Shown here: positions 27,511 through 37,091 of the stretch, piece by piece
Layout of the letters: every line of letters starts with the position of its first letter
Position numbering within the stretch: the first letter of the stretch is position 1
Assembly: GCF_003864295.1 (NCBI RefSeq)
Contig: NZ_BDQK01000013.1
Coordinates: forward strand, 682,001-746,000
DNA from: Aphanothece sacrum FPU1
Lineage (GTDB): Bacteria > Cyanobacteriota > Cyanobacteriia > Cyanobacteriales > Microcystaceae
DNA length: 64,000 nt
Reading direction: 5' to 3'
Notes under the pieces: generated by a model
The model's database searches: none
The model's input: the letters and a program-made list of their open reading frames with translations, nothing else
Told to the model about the DNA's origin: nothing
Translations under genes and position numbers: made by a program

Positions 27511-27730
27511 AATTAACCTCAACGGGCATTTGTTCTATCAGGCTGTTGCCCAGTGGAATTTCTTTATACTGCTGTTGATAGGCTAAAACCATTTCCTGGG
27601 TAGCATCTCGCAACATCTGTCTACATTCTTCTAGATCTTTACCTTCGGTGACAACTTCTGGCCACTCAATGAGTTGACCCATATAACCCGCATCAATTTT
27701 AATGTATTTAGCCGTATAGCTTTGTATCAT
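27491..27730 (-). CDS. hicB: HicB-family antitoxin
   Basis: 79 residues: YTAKYIKIDAGYMGQLIEWP, then VVTEGKDLEECRQMLRDATQEMVLAYQQ, the typical HicB core. It is the short class without a ribbon-helix-helix tail. Upstream gene of a hicB-hicA pair on the complement strand. A palindromic stretch with GCGATCGC follows upstream. Confidence 0.9.
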   Translation of the reverse strand: MIQSYTAKYIKIDAGYMGQLIEWPEVVTEGKDLEECRQMLRDATQEMVLAYQQQYKEIPLGNSLIEQMPVEVNYVGQTT

Positions 27731-27848
27731 TTACTGGTAATCTTATTAATCATTTAGAATATATTCATTATAAAACAGAATCATGCTTCGCACCCTACAA
27801 GATCAGCGATCGCACTGACGAGATTAGCGATCGCTGTGGGATGTTGGG

Positions 27849-28208
27849 TCAGAGGAACTTCTCTGACTCAAAATTAGTGATAATCTGCTTAATTTTGACT
27901 ATACTAATATCATCTTGCTCAGATTTTGTATAAATATCCAACAACACAATACCATCAGTTATTTTCAGCCAATAAATCAGACGATACCCACCACTTTTAC
28001 CCTTTTGGATATCAGTATTTTTAATCCGAACCTTATAAGCAATATATTTAATACCAGAGAGACGATCTCCTAAAGTTTCTCCTAATCTTAGCTTTTCTAA
28101 AATTGGCTGTAAATCAGTTTGAAGGTGAGGATATTTTTTAGATAATAATTGTACCTTACGTTTAAATTCACGAGTAGCTTTAATTTCAATTGGTGTCGGT
28201 TCAGGCAA
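27849..28208 (-). CDS. RelE/ParE-family toxin (TTG start)
   Basis: 119 residues from a TTG at 28208. This start is preferred over the in-frame ATG at 28250 because a strong GGAGGAG lies about seven bases before the TTG and because family homology begins at PEPTPIEIKATREFKRK. It has the RelE core LRLGETLGDRLSGIKY, then VRIKNTDIQKGKSGGYRLIY and a long C-terminal strand VLLDIYTKSEQ. It overlaps the antitoxin stop by a few bases. A 55-bp piece of it is copied at 26510. Confidence 0.86.
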   Translation of the reverse strand: MPEPTPIEIKATREFKRKVQLLSKKYPHLQTDLQPILEKLRLGETLGDRLSGIKYIAYKVRIKNTDIQKGKSGGYRLIYWLKITDGIVLLDIYTKSEQDDISIVKIKQIITNFESEKFL

Positions 28209-28461
28209 TGTCTGTCTCCTCCCATAATTGAGATAGGGGTACAGTTTCACCTGCTATTGCCTGTTGCCACGATTTCTTAAAGCTTTCTTCTGAAAAATCC
28301 TCATCTACATTAACTAATTCCTCACTATTTTCTTCGGGTTCAGAAACTAAAATAATGACTTTAACCCTTGACGGTTGTGATGAGGTAGGAGAGAGACGAA
28401 AATCCGGCAATTCAATCTTGCCATCGGCAGTCACATTAGCGGTTAGTTCGTAGGCTTTCAT
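28201..28461 (-). CDS. antitoxin paired with the RelE-type toxin
   Basis: 86 residues. A beta-rich N-terminus (YELTANVTADGKIELPDFRL) resembles small cyanobacterial antitoxins of the AbrB/Phd-like kind, then an acidic linker and a toxin-binding end (WQQAIAGETVPLSQLWEETD). The motif GETV.L near the end is shared with the antitoxin at 26889, hinting that the two TA pairs are related. Confidence 0.8.
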   Translation of the reverse strand: MKAYELTANVTADGKIELPDFRLSPTSSQPSRVKVIILVSEPEENSEELVNVDEDFSEESFKKSWQQAIAGETVPLSQLWEETDIA

Positions 28462-28660
28462 AGATAGATTAGCTCAATTTTAGACCTGATTTAAACAATA
28501 ATTGTAAAACCCTGTAGCGCGGGCAAAACTCTATTGTTATTTTATCTTATTATTAATGATATCAATTTGCCTGCCCTACAAGCTCAGGCTTCTATCCTAA
28601 TCATGATTGTTGTGTTGGGTTTTGGAGTCGTCAACCCAACATACAAGATCGGCGATCGCA

Positions 28661-28891
28661 CTAGGTTTGAGAAATAGAGTCAAGATATAGAGTATCAGGA
28701 CATATATCTTGTTCGTTTGGCCAAGTTACTGTACCGTCTAGAATTTTTACTTGATTAAAATAATGTTTATTTCTAAGTTCTTGAAAGATGCCAAAGTCCA
28801 GAAGTGGTGAACAATCATAAATTTTTTTCTCTTTATTAGTAAATATGAGTTGTAATTGATAGTTGGGTAAGGGGATAAATTAATTACACAT
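28661..28891 (-). pseudogene. DUF2442 gene with broken 5' end
   Basis: The complement frame reads PLPNYQLQLIFTNKEKKIYD, then LLDFGIFQELRNKHYFNQVK and TVTWPNEQDICPDTLYLDSI, a near-complete second class of DUF2442 protein. The only in-frame ATG upstream (28891) is followed after two codons by TAA, so no start can be reached. The first 6-8 residues are missing or mutated. It probably does not make protein. Confidence 0.78.
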
Positions 28892-28947
28892 AGTTATCCT
28901 TGTGTAGCATAGAAGAGAAGAAATTCATAAATTAGTATTTTACTAAG

Positions 28948-29148
28948 TTAGTCATTGAGTTTTTTCTCAAGGAGTTCATTAAGTTTAGTTTCCTGTTCTA
29001 ATAAAGACATATCTACCTCAAAATAGATAGCATTTGGACGACGACGGTTAGCGAATTCTTGCCAAGCTTTCTCATCGTCTCTATGAGTTAAAACATAACT
29101 TCTTAGTTCCTGAAGACTCATAGTTTTAAAATTAGGTTGTGGTGACAT
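28948..29148 (-). CDS. DUF6887-like small protein
   Basis: 66 residues from the second of two adjacent ATG codons (29148), five bases after GGAG. The core is FKTMSLQELRSYVLTHRDDEKAWQEF, then an acidic tail; this resembles the cyanobacterial DUF6887 family. It overlaps the upstream DUF6888-like gene by 17 bp, and the ribosome site lies inside that gene. The two families are usually found together; a TA or regulatory role is suspected but unproven. Confidence 0.75.
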   Translation of the reverse strand: MSPQPNFKTMSLQELRSYVLTHRDDEKAWQEFANRRRPNAIYFEVDMSLLEQETKLNELLEKKLND

Positions 29149-29323
29149 CATATCTCCAGTTTCCTCCTTCAAAAATAGTTATTTCAATTGTCCCTTGTTC
29201 TCCAGCTATAACAAATATCTCTTTTCTTTTACTATCATACCGAAGTAATTGAATCGGTCGGTAACAATTAGAGAGTATTTGACAGAGAATAATACATTTT
29301 GATGATTGTAAGGCTGTTGGCAT
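29132..29323 (-). CDS. DUF6888-like small protein
   Basis: 63 residues from the ATG at 29323, where homology begins (PTALQSSKCIILCQILSNCY); a longer frame from 29368 adds an unlikely leader. It continues RPIQLLRYDSKRKEIFVIAG and EGGNWRYD. First gene of the DUF6888-DUF6887 pair. A GTGGGCATTGCCCAC palindrome lies upstream, between it and glsF. Confidence 0.76.
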   Translation of the reverse strand: MPTALQSSKCIILCQILSNCYRPIQLLRYDSKRKEIFVIAGEQGTIEITIFEGGNWRYDVTTT

Positions 29324-29375
29324 CTTACTGATTTTTTTATAATAACAAAAAAGGTGGGCATTGCCCACCCTACGA

Positions 29376-32300
29376 TTATTTGGCAGGAGTTAAGGTTTTC
29401 TCCGCTACCATGACGGGATTAGGATTTGTTTCAGGACTTTTTGCTTCTGATGGGGGGACTGCTTGCCAGAATTTACCAACATAATCACCCCAATTATCCA
29501 ATATTAATTGTCCTTTTTTACTGCCTGTACGAGTAACATGAGTAGCAATTAATCCTTTTAATTGTGCTTCTCCAGCTTCTGTACAAATTCGCTGAATTTC
29601 CACAATTTCAGTGTTAACTTTTTCGGGGAAGCTGTTATCTTCATCTAAGAAATAAGCTAAACCTCCCGTCATTCCTGCCCCCACATTGCGGCCAACGGAA
29701 CCGAGAACCACGATCACACCACCCGTCATATATTCACAACAGTGATCGCCGGCCCCTTCTATCACCGCTTGGGCCATAGAGTTACGCACCCCAAACCGTT
29801 CACCGGCCCGACCATTGGCATATAAAACGCCGCCTGTTGCCCCATAAAGGCAGGTATTCCCGACAATTACGTTATCTGCTGCCTCAAAGGTCGCTTTTTT
29901 GTAAGGAACTATCACTATTTCGCCGCCGTGCATTCCTTTACCTACATAATCATTGGCTTCCCCTTCTAGGTGCATAATCATACCAGGCAGGTTAAACGCG
30001 GCAAAACTTTGACCAGCGGCCCCTGTAAAGTTAAAGGTAATTTCACCTGAAAATCCCGTATTACCGTATTTTTTGGCTAAAGTTCCCGCAATACGGGCCC
30101 CGATCGTCCGGTCGGTATTGACGATTTTAACGTCTTTGCTAACAGTTCCATGACTGGCGATCGCAGAACTAATAGCCGTATCAGCCAATAATTCATCGTC
30201 TAAGACAGGCCCATTGCTGTGAACTTCCTCATGGTTTAACCAGTCACGGTCTGTTTTGACATCAGGAAGGTTGAGGAGACAGTCTAAATTTAACGCCTGA
30301 GTCTTGGTTAATTTGCTCGTCTGACGCATTTTCAACAGGTCAGACCGTCCAATGACCTCATCTAAGGAATAATAGCCTAATTTCGCTAAAATTGAGCGTA
30401 CTTCTTCGGCGACAAAATAGAAGAAGTTGACCACATGATCGGGAATACCTGTAAACCGTTGACGTAACTTTTCTTGTTGAGTCGCAACCCCAACAGGACA
30501 GTTATTCGTATGACAAATACGGGCCATGATACAACCTTCGGCGATCATGGCAATGGAACCGAACCCATATTCTTCGGCCCCCATTAATGCTGCCATCATT
30601 ACATCCCATCCGGTTTTTAACCCTCCATCGGCCCGTAAAATAACCCGGCCACGGAGTCGGTTTTCGATCAGCATCCGATGTACTTCTGTCACTCCTAGTT
30701 CCCAAGGACAACCCGCGTGTTTAATGGAACTTAGAGGAGATGCACCTGTACCGCCATCATGACCAGAAATCTGGATAATATCAGCGTTAGCTTTAGCTAC
30801 TCCGGCCGCAATGGTTCCGATGCCTATTTCTGCCACTAATTTAACGGAAACTTTAGCTTTTGGGTTAATTTGATGTAAATCAAAGATTAACTGGGCCAAG
30901 TCTTCGATGGAATAGATGTCATGGTGAGGAGGGGGAGAAATTAAAGTTACACCCGGTTTAGACTTGCGTAACATGGCAATATAGGGGCTGACTTTTGGCC
31001 CTGGTAACTGGCCTCCTTCTCCTGGTTTGGCCCCCTGGGCCATTTTAATTTCTAATTGTTTACCATTCATCAAGTATTCGGGTGTTACCCCAAACCGGCC
31101 TGATGCTATTTGTTTGATAGCAGAACTAACCGTGTCTCCGTTACGCAGTCCTTTAAGATGGGGGAAAGTAACAGAGTTGCCGTTTTCGTCTACATCTGAC
31201 AAGGTAATAAAGCGGGTGGGGTCTTCTCCTCCTTCTCCTGAGTTTGACTTACCCCCTAAACGGTTCATGGCGATCGCCAAAGTTTCGTGGGCCTCCCGTG
31301 ATAAGGCCCCTAATGACATTCCCCCTGTACAGAAACGTTTCACAATAGTTTCTACTGGTTCCACATCTGCAACGGGAATAGAAGGGCGATCGCCATTAAA
31401 TTCTAATAAGTCTCGTAAGGCAGTAATGGGACGTTCTTCGAGGTATTTTTGATACATTTCATAATGATCATAGGCCTCTTTATTGGCCCCGTTTTCCCCT
31501 GCTTTATACGCTTCTACCGCTTTATGGAGAGATTTGGCCATTTCTGGGGAGTTCATGTGATATTCTCCCCCTGGACGATAGTTAATAAAGCCAAAGTTTT
31601 TAAGTTTCTTGTCAGTTAAACTGGGGAAAGCTTGACTATGAACGGCGATAACTTCTTCGGCCAGTTCTTCAATACTTAACCCTCCGACACGACTGGTAGT
31701 CCCATCAAAAGCTGTTTCTACTAAGTCCATACCTAGTCCAATGGCTTCAAAAATTTGGGCCCCATGATAAGAAGCTAACAAAGAAATTCCCATTTTAGAG
31801 AGAATTTTTAACAGTCCTTCTTCTACTGAGTGACGATAGTTATTTAAAGCTTTGTCTAGGGTAACTTTTCCTAGTTTGCCATTGGCCATCAATTTTTGGG
31901 TCCTCTCATCATTCCACCATTGACGGATGGTTTCTAAGGTGAGATAGGGACATATTGCCGAGGCCCCATAACCGACTAAACAAGCAAAATGATGGGTACT
32001 CCAACATTGGGCCGTATCAACTATCAAAGAAGTTTGTAACCGTAACCCTTCTTTAATGAGGTGATGATGAACTGTCCCGACTGCTAATAAGGGGGGAATA
32101 TAACTGGTTGTCTCATCAATATTTCCCTGGCCGTTCGGACCGACAACGCGATCGCTTAAAATCAGGATTTTTGCCCCATTTTTAACCGCTTCTGTTGCTT
32201 CGGTACATAGACGATCTAAAGCTGTTTTTAGACCTCCTGGCCCTGATATAATCTCAAATAAAGTAGATAATCCTGTCGCCTGGAAATCAGAAGCTTTGAT

Positions 32301-34064
32301 CAAGTTTAATTCTGTTTCATTCAGAACAGGGGTGTCTATCTTTAACAGTTTAGCATCAGCAGCTTTGGGATCTAAAAGGTTGCCTCTTTCTCCTAATAGC
32401 ATAGTCAAGGACATGACTAAACTTTCTCGTAAGGGATCAATAGGAGGGTTAGTAACTTGGGCAAACCGTTGTTTAAAGTAGTCGTAAAGTAGATGAGGTT
32501 TATTCGAGAGAACGGCTAATGGTATATCATCTCCCATGCAGAAAGTTGGTTCTTTCCCTTGACTGGCCATAGGAACCACAATCATTTCTACATCTTCGGC
32601 CGTATAACCAAAGGCGGTTTGTTGCTGTAATAATTGATTAGTTTCGCTTAATAATAGAGTGTCAGAAAAAGGTTGAGGAGTAATTTCTTGACGGTAGGTT
32701 GCTAACCATTCCCCATAAGGTTGTGCTTGGGCCACAAGTTTTTTAATGTCCCAATTTTTGAATACTTCTTGAGTGGTTAAGTCAACAGAAATAGTTTGTC
32801 CTGGACCTAATCTTCCTTTTTCGATAATTTCAGACTCAGGTAGGTCTACAACTCCTGCTTCCGAACCTACCACAACATAATTATCTTTGGTAATACAATA
32901 CCTTGCCGGTCGTAACCCATTACGATCTAAACAGGCACCGACCATCTTACCATCACTAAACACTAATAAGGCTGGCCCGTCCCAAGGTTCTTGGAATCCA
33001 CTATAATACTGATAAAAGTCGACAATTTCGGGATATTGTTTGAGATCTGGTTGATTTTGATAAGCTTCCGGCACTAAAATCATGGCCGCTTCAATGGGAC
33101 GACGACCAGTTCTTACTAATAACTCCATCGCACTATCTAAGTTGTAGGAGTCACTATTAGCAGTATTAACAATAGGGGTTAAAGCTTCAAGTTCTTCTGT
33201 TGTCCACCCTGGTAAACTTAAATTACCTTCTCGTGCCGCCATAGAGTTAATATTACCGATGAGGGTGTTAATTTCCCCATTATGACCCAATAAACGCATC
33301 GGTTGGGCCAAAGGCCATTTAGGCATGGTATTGGTACTAAAACGGCGATGATACACCGCAAACTGACTAATAAAGGCAGGATTCTTTAAATCTTGATAAA
33401 ATTCCCCTAATACCTCACTGCGTACCATCCCTTTATAGACTAAGGTACGACAACTAAAGGAACAAATATAAAAATCATCAGCCAAACGTTTTCCGATCCG
33501 CGATCGCGCAATATACAAAACCCGATCTAAAGCATCTCCTGACAACCCATTAGCAGAAGTCACCATGACCTGTTCAATATGAGGTCGGTTTCCTCTTGCT
33601 TGCATCCCCAAAACTTCCGCTTTAACAGGGACTTCCCGCCATCCTAACACAGTTAACTTGACAGCTTTAACCACTTCCTCAACGTGGGCCCGTTCTGCTG
33701 CCCGTTTGCTGCTATCTTGAGGTAAAAAGACCATACCTACCCCTAATTGTTCCACAGGGGGCATAGTGATGCCTTTTTCTGCGAACCAGGGGGCTAATAA
33801 TTCGCGGGGAATAGCCGTCATGATACCTGATCCATCTCCTGAATCATTATCTGCGCTACAACCGCCCCGATGCTCCATACAGCTTAACGCAGTTAAAGTC
33901 TGTTGTATGAGTTTATGGCTGCCTTTTCCTTTGACATCAGCAATAAACCCGACCCCACAAGCGTCTCTTTCTTCTACTAGGGAGGGTGGCCCCATATAGG
34001 TTCTTTGGGGTTGGTTGGTGGTGTTGGTATCAGGGGTCATGTTCATTATGCTGCGCTCATCCAT
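29376..34064 (-). CDS. glsF: ferredoxin-dependent glutamate synthase (Fd-GOGAT)
   Basis: 1562 residues, full length. The amidotransferase domain begins at Cys36 ([19 protein letters not shown]). The [19 protein letters not shown] form matches plant and cyanobacterial ferredoxin-type enzymes rather than the NADH-type large subunit, and no small-subunit gene is adjacent. The FMN domain and the iron-sulfur cysteines ([16 protein letters not shown]) follow, then the beta-helix with GGxxxG repeats. It makes two glutamate from 2-oxoglutarate and glutamine using reduced ferredoxin, completing the GS-GOGAT cycle with nitrogen delivered by nitrate uptake (nrt genes at 60-64 kb). Confidence 0.95.
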   Translation of the reverse strand: MDERSIMNMTPDTNTTNQPQRTYMGPPSLVEERDACGVGFIADVKGKGSHKLIQQTLTALSCMEHRGGCSADNDSGDGSGIMTAIPRELLAPWFAEKGITMPPVEQLGVGMVFLPQDSSKRAAERAHVEEVVKAVKLTVLGWREVPVKAEVLGMQARGNRPHIEQVMVTSANGLSGDALDRVLYIARSRIGKRLADDFYICSFSCRTLVYKGMVRSEVLGEFYQDLKNPAFISQFAVYHRRFSTNTMPKWPLAQPMRLLGHNGEINTLIGNINSMAAREGNLSLPGWTTEELEALTPIVNTANSDSYNLDSAMELLVRTGRRPIEAAMILVPEAYQNQPDLKQYPEIVDFYQYYSGFQEPWDGPALLVFSDGKMVGACLDRNGLRPARYCITKDNYVVVGSEAGVVDLPESEIIEKGRLGPGQTISVDLTTQEVFKNWDIKKLVAQAQPYGEWLATYRQEITPQPFSDTLLLSETNQLLQQQTAFGYTAEDVEMIVVPMASQGKEPTFCMGDDIPLAVLSNKPHLLYDYFKQRFAQVTNPPIDPLRESLVMSLTMLLGERGNLLDPKAADAKLLKIDTPVLNETELNLIKASDFQATGLSTLFEIISGPGGLKTALDRLCTEATEAVKNGAKILILSDRVVGPNGQGNIDETTSYIPPLLAVGTVHHHLIKEGLRLQTSLIVDTAQCWSTHHFACLVGYGASAICPYLTLETIRQWWNDERTQKLMANGKLGKVTLDKALNNYRHSVEEGLLKILSKMGISLLASYHGAQIFEAIGLGMDLVETAFDGTTSRVGGLSIEELAEEVIAVHSQAFPSLTDKKLKNFGFINYRPGGEYHMNSPEMAKSLHKAVEAYKAGENGANKEAYDHYEMYQKYLEERPITALRDLLEFNGDRPSIPVADVEPVETIVKRFCTGGMSLGALSREAHETLAIAMNRLGGKSNSGEGGEDPTRFITLSDVDENGNSVTFPHLKGLRNGDTVSSAIKQIASGRFGVTPEYLMNGKQLEIKMAQGAKPGEGGQLPGPKVSPYIAMLRKSKPGVTLISPPPHHDIYSIEDLAQLIFDLHQINPKAKVSVKLVAEIGIGTIAAGVAKANADIIQISGHDGGTGASPLSSIKHAGCPWELGVTEVHRMLIENRLRGRVILRADGGLKTGWDVMMAALMGAEEYGFGSIAMIAEGCIMARICHTNNCPVGVATQQEKLRQRFTGIPDHVVNFFYFVAEEVRSILAKLGYYSLDEVIGRSDLLKMRQTSKLTKTQALNLDCLLNLPDVKTDRDWLNHEEVHSNGPVLDDELLADTAISSAIASHGTVSKDVKIVNTDRTIGARIAGTLAKKYGNTGFSGEITFNFTGAAGQSFAAFNLPGMIMHLEGEANDYVGKGMHGGEIVIVPYKKATFEAADNVIVGNTCLYGATGGVLYANGRAGERFGVRNSMAQAVIEGAGDHCCEYMTGGVIVVLGSVGRNVGAGMTGGLAYFLDEDNSFPEKVNTEIVEIQRICTEAGEAQLKGLIATHVTRTGSKKGQLILDNWGDYVGKFWQAVPPSEAKSPETNPNPVMVAEKTLTPAK

Positions 34065-34148
34065 AGCAAGTCAAATGTTAGGGGTTACGGGGTGGCTAAA
34101 GCTGGTTTGGTCGGTATCCCAAACCATCATTTACAGAAATCAGAAGTT

Positions 34149-34217
34149 GTAGGGGCGGGTTTTTGCCGAAATTCTCTGAATTCTTACAAATATGTTAGAT
34201 CAACCCGCCCATACTCC
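34149..34217. repeat. GTAGGGGCGGG...CCCGCCC repeat upstream of glsF
   Basis: The left arm GTAGGGGCGGGTTTTTGCC pairs with AACCCGCCC near 34202-34210, with a CTTACAAA-type middle also found in the copies at 22180 and 38495. The rest of the 454-bp gap before the HigA gene holds a GACAAAAGGTCTGTC hairpin near 34256 and the higB tail. Confidence 0.68.
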
Positions 34218-34470
34218 AATTAAGAAGTGAAAATCTCTGTGTACTTAGGTTTGAGACAAAAGGTCTGTCTTAACCCTTACTTCTCATGCTATCGAACCTG
34301 AGAGTTAATGATCTAATTTCCTTGTTAAGACAATTTATCCTATAGATATCCGATGATAGCTGAATTTTCGGAAAGTTATTACATTTGGTTCTAATTTTTT
34401 AAGGTTTGTTTAAGGTTTCTAGCTTAATGATCGTATTAACAATCGGCGATTATGTTTTAAATAGCATCAA

Positions 34471-34509
34471 GGAGATGCTTTTGATGTTGAAATTGTTGAT
34501 TATAATTAG
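34471..34509 (+). pseudogene. 3' tail of a higB toxin gene
   Basis: The frame GDAFDVEIVDYN-stop (34471-34509) is the conserved HigB C-terminus and sits directly before HigA, where intact higB would end. Only about 12 codons remain; an in-frame stop lies two codons upstream. The GGAG used by HigA overlaps its stop. Confidence 0.72.
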
Positions 34510-34518
34510 GAGTCAATT

Positions 34519-34818
34519 ATGGAATCTTTTCAATTATTGCCTGTCCATCCTGGAGAAATTTTATTAGAAGAATTTTTAAACCCGATGGAAATTAGCCCAT
34601 CAAAATTAGCTGAAGATATTAATGTTTCTATTACTTTAATTAATGAAATTATTGAAGCTAAACGTTCGATCAATGCTGAAATGGCTTTGCGTTTATCTAA
34701 ATATTTTGGATTATCAGAAAGATTTTGGTTAAATTTGCAAATTAAATATGATCTAGAAGTGACTAAATATCAGTTAAAAAATTCTCTAGAAACAGACGTA
34801 AAACCAATACAGATTTAG
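34519..34818 (+). CDS. higA: HigA-family antitoxin (orphan)
   Basis: 99 residues with the XRE helix-turn-helix of HigA: HPGEILLEEFLNPMEISPSK, then LAEDINVSITLINEIIEAKR and LRLSKYFGLSERFWLNLQ. Full length. Its toxin gene is reduced to a 12-codon tail, so this is a solitary antitoxin or a retained regulator. GGAG eight bases before the ATG. Confidence 0.9.
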   Translation: MESFQLLPVHPGEILLEEFLNPMEISPSKLAEDINVSITLINEIIEAKRSINAEMALRLSKYFGLSERFWLNLQIKYDLEVTKYQLKNSLETDVKPIQI

Positions 34819-34838
34819 GTGATTTATACAATGGAATA

Positions 34839-35414
34839 TTACCAAATTAATTCTAAATCTAAGACAAAGTTAGGTAAGATATCCTCCCCTGATAATGTCT
34901 GAGGATTATCTAATATTTCCACTTCTTTTCTTTGTCTATAAATTTCCACTTGTTGAGTTTTTCGATTAATTAACCATCCTAATCTTGTGCCATTTTCTAG
35001 ATACTCTTTCATTTTATCTTGTAAGGATTTTAAGTTATCACTAGGAGAACGTAATTCAATGACAAAATCAGGACATAAAGGTAAGAATTTTTGACGCTGT
35101 TGGGATGTTAAATTATTCCATTTTTCTAAGAGTATCCAAGACGCATCAGGGGATCTATCTGCACCGTTTGGTAACGTAAAACCGCCTGAAGAATCGAAAG
35201 TAACACCCAATTTATTCTGACGATTCCATGCTTGAAGTTGATAGGTTATTTCACTATTTCGATTGCTAGTTTCTCCTCCTGTTGGTGGCATAATTACCAT
35301 ATCTCCATTGCTGTTTCTTTCAAATCTTAAATCACGATTATCTTGACAGAGTTGATAGAATTGTTCGTCTGTAAGTTTAAAGGATTCAAACTTTATTTCT
35401 AAAGGGTTAACCAT
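34839..35414 (-). CDS. Uma2-family (DUF820) putative endonuclease
   Basis: 191 residues. PD-(D/E)XK-like core: GVTFDSSGGFTLPNGADRSPDASWILLEKW, then FVIELRSPSDNLKSLQDKMKEY with the catalytic Asp...Glu-x-Arg motif, and ENGTRLGWLINRKTQQVEIY. The family is hugely multiplied in cyanobacteria; its cellular role is unknown. It ends just 21 bp from the orphan HigA stop (convergent). Confidence 0.88.
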   Translation of the reverse strand: MVNPLEIKFESFKLTDEQFYQLCQDNRDLRFERNSNGDMVIMPPTGGETSNRNSEITYQLQAWNRQNKLGVTFDSSGGFTLPNGADRSPDASWILLEKWNNLTSQQRQKFLPLCPDFVIELRSPSDNLKSLQDKMKEYLENGTRLGWLINRKTQQVEIYRQRKEVEILDNPQTLSGEDILPNFVLDLELIW

Positions 35415-35723
35415 CTTTCTTATTTCTCCTTATCATATTATATAAATCAGATTCAGAAACAAATGATCCTGGTCTATCATTCAAAATATATGTCTCCGGT
35501 TTTACAATTGGAGATGACACTACACTACCCGGTAGTGTCGTAAATTTATGCTATCTTAGCATTAGGGTCTTCTGCTGCTGTTCTGATACCCAAATTAATT
35601 AATGCCCCCAAAAAGCAAAAACAATTAATTGAACAATGGCAGAGAGATGAACAATATCTGATTGAACCTTAAATTTTGTAGGGGTAAATTATTTTCCATG
35701 ACTCCACAAGGAGAACTACTAAA
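35415..35723. other. 309-bp gap with a palindrome and a possible coding fossil
   Basis: ACACTACC-C-GGTAGTGT (35522-35538) is a tight palindrome. From 35550 to 35671 one plus frame reads ILALGSSAAVLIPKLINAPK, then KQKQLIEQWQRDEQYLIEP and a stop, which looks like the end of a membrane protein with no start. I cannot name the parent gene. Confidence 0.4.
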
Positions 35724-36041
35724 ATGAAAACCTTACCAATAGAAATATCAACTACTAAAATAACTAAATTTTGTCAACAGTGGCAAATCACGGAACTTTC
35801 CCTCTTTGGTTCTATTTTAAGAGAAGATTTCCATGATAATAGTGATATTGATATTTTAGTCACTTTTTTTCCTAAAGCACAATGGAGTTTATTAGATTTT
35901 GTCAGAATGGAAGATCAATTAGAAACTATTTTTCATTGTAAAGTAGATTTAGTTATGAAACAATCTATTGAACAAAGTGATAACTGGTTACGCAAACAAG
36001 AAATTTTAGGAACAGCACAAATAATCTATGCTAAGAGATGA
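35724..36041 (+). CDS. MntA-type nucleotidyltransferase antitoxin (minimal NT)
   Basis: 105 residues with the minimal nucleotidyltransferase motif: LFGSILREDFHDNSDIDILV (GSxxRxDF...SDIDxLV) and a later Asp in KVDLVM. MntA proteins adenylylate and silence a HEPN RNase (HepT) made from the next gene. Here the HEPN gene starts properly inside the end of this gene (ATG at 36028), but only about 10 codons survive. So the antitoxin is complete and the toxin is lost. Confidence 0.87.
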   Translation: MKTLPIEISTTKITKFCQQWQITELSLFGSILREDFHDNSDIDILVTFFPKAQWSLLDFVRMEDQLETIFHCKVDLVMKQSIEQSDNWLRKQEILGTAQIIYAKR

Positions 36042-36280
36042 AGCAACTTTACTTGATTTCCTGATCTGTCTTTTTCAAATTCCCAATAAGCTAATTTTAG
36101 CAAATGTTCTAAGAGACGGGTTAAAAGACTTAATAAAGCGCGTTTATCATTTTTTCCCATACTCTCTATTTCTTCAATCAAATTATCCCAGTCTATTTCA
36201 TTAAAATTTCCTTCTCGTAATTGTTGAACAGTTGTTTGAATCCATTGGTTATAATCATTATCGTATAAAGTTGATGACAT
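36026..36280 (-). pseudogene. truncated DUF29 gene
   Basis: 84 residues instead of about 150. The N-terminal half is normal (YDNDYNQWIQTTVQQLREGN, DWDNLIEEIESMGKNDKRA, LLEHLLKLAYWEFEKDRSGN). It then ends in a short tail (QVKLLHLLA) encoded by the antisense of the HEPN start. The C-terminal half is missing. It may still be translated as a half-protein. Confidence 0.8.
36028..36057 (+). pseudogene. first ten codons of a HEPN (HepT-like) toxin gene
   Basis: MLRDEATLLD, read from the ATG at 36028 that overlaps the MntA stop, is the family N-terminus (M-RDEA-LLD). After it the frame continues as the antisense of a DUF29 gene, so the sequence was replaced at about 36058. Confidence 0.65.
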
Positions 36281-36320
36281 TGAGACTTTTCGCCTGATTT
36301 TCTATATAAATTTTATCCTT

Positions 36321-36378
36321 AAAATCATTTCAAATAATCTACAACTAATTGTAACTCTAAATCAAGAGCTTGAGCAAT
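36321..36378. repeat. 58-bp direct repeat flanking a PIN toxin-antitoxin pair (copy 1)
   Basis: The same 58 bases, with two mismatches, occur at 37034-37091 in the same orientation. Both encode, on the complement strand, the tail AQALDLELQLVVDYLK-stop, or LVLDYLK in copy 2. The PIN/antitoxin pair lies exactly between them. Confidence 0.8.
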
Positions 36379-36380
36379 AA

Positions 36381-36782
36381 CTATTGATTTAAAAACTGTC
36401 TAGAATTAATAATATAAATTTCACTAAAGGGATTTAAAGTAAGTAAATCTTGATCACCTGTAATAATATATTGAGCCTTGCCACAAACGGCTAAATCTAT
36501 AAATTTATTATCTTTCTTGTCTCGACAGACATCAAAATTTTGAGTAATTGTAACAGTTTCAGCATCCTTTAAAAAGTCGGCCAAAAATTTCATTCTCTCC
36601 TCTTGTAGCAAGTATTTATTAAGTTTTTTACGATTCAAGACTTTAGTTAATTCTCTAATAATCTCTTGAGAAATCAAAATTTTGCCTGTATCTAAAGCTT
36701 TATTAACTGCCTGTCTGGGAATTGATTGTGAAAAGAGTAAAGAACTAACAATTACGTTAGTATCGAGGACAAAACGCACCAT
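36381..36782 (-). CDS. PIN-domain toxin (COG1569 type)
   Basis: 133 residues. PIN landmarks: FVLDTNVIVSSLLF with the first Asp, SQEIIRELTKVLNRKKL with Glu, CRDKKDNKFIDLAV with Asp residues, and YIITGDQDLLTL. A complete acidic site for a metal-dependent RNase. It follows its antitoxin by two bases. Typical putative TA toxin of cyanobacteria. Confidence 0.89.
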   Translation of the reverse strand: MVRFVLDTNVIVSSLLFSQSIPRQAVNKALDTGKILISQEIIRELTKVLNRKKLNKYLLQEERMKFLADFLKDAETVTITQNFDVCRDKKDNKFIDLAVCGKAQYIITGDQDLLTLNPFSEIYIINSRQFLNQ

Positions 36783-36784
36783 AA

Positions 36785-37027
36785 TTACTCTTCTTCTGCT
36801 AAAATATCCTCTAGAATTTCTGGGGTTAATCCCCTCTCTTGTGCATTTTGACTAATTTCATCCATTGTTTTTTTCAAGGTTTCATGGTTGGATTGTTTGT
36901 ATTCTTTGAATAAGCTACTAACTAAAATTTCTAGTTTTTCTTTATCAGTATCAGAGATACCAAGAAACATTGCTACAGCTTCAGCATCAAGTTGTAAGGT
37001 TAGGGGGTGTTTTTGTTGAGTTGACAT
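36785..37027 (-). CDS. antitoxin paired with the PIN toxin
   Basis: 80 residues: HPLTLQLDAEAVAMFLGISD, a helical middle (DKEKLEILVSSLFKEYKQ) and an acidic end (TPEILEDILAEEE). This fits the small antitoxins encoded before COG1569 PIN proteins. The pair lies between two 58-bp direct repeats. Confidence 0.78.
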   Translation of the reverse strand: MSTQQKHPLTLQLDAEAVAMFLGISDTDKEKLEILVSSLFKEYKQSNHETLKKTMDEISQNAQERGLTPEILEDILAEEE

Positions 37028-37033
37028 AGCCTA

Positions 37034-37091
37034 AAAATTATTTCAAATAATCTAAAACTAATTGTAACTCTAAATCAAGAGCTTGAGCAAT
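37034..37091. repeat. 58-bp direct repeat flanking the PIN pair (copy 2)
   Basis: Partner of 36321-36378. Here the coding fossil is longer (see the Rpn-like tail), so this copy is probably the source and the other the duplicate. Confidence 0.8.

Noticed and set aside
30502-31452. Several 70-140 residue frames opposite or inside glsF
   Set aside because: They lie entirely within the conserved coding sequence of glsF and have no ribosome sites or family features.
29376-34064. NADPH/NADH-type GltB
   Set aside because: The N-terminal [19 protein letters not shown] form is that of ferredoxin-type enzymes, and no gltD is adjacent.
34065-34470. NtcA site upstream of glsF
   Set aside because: I looked for GTA-N8-TAC with a suitable -10 and found no convincing case; the region is dominated by repeats.
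35550-35671. Frame ILALGSSAAVLIPKLINAPK as a gene
   Set aside because: No start codon in frame after the upstream stop and no recognised family; kept only as a possible fossil.
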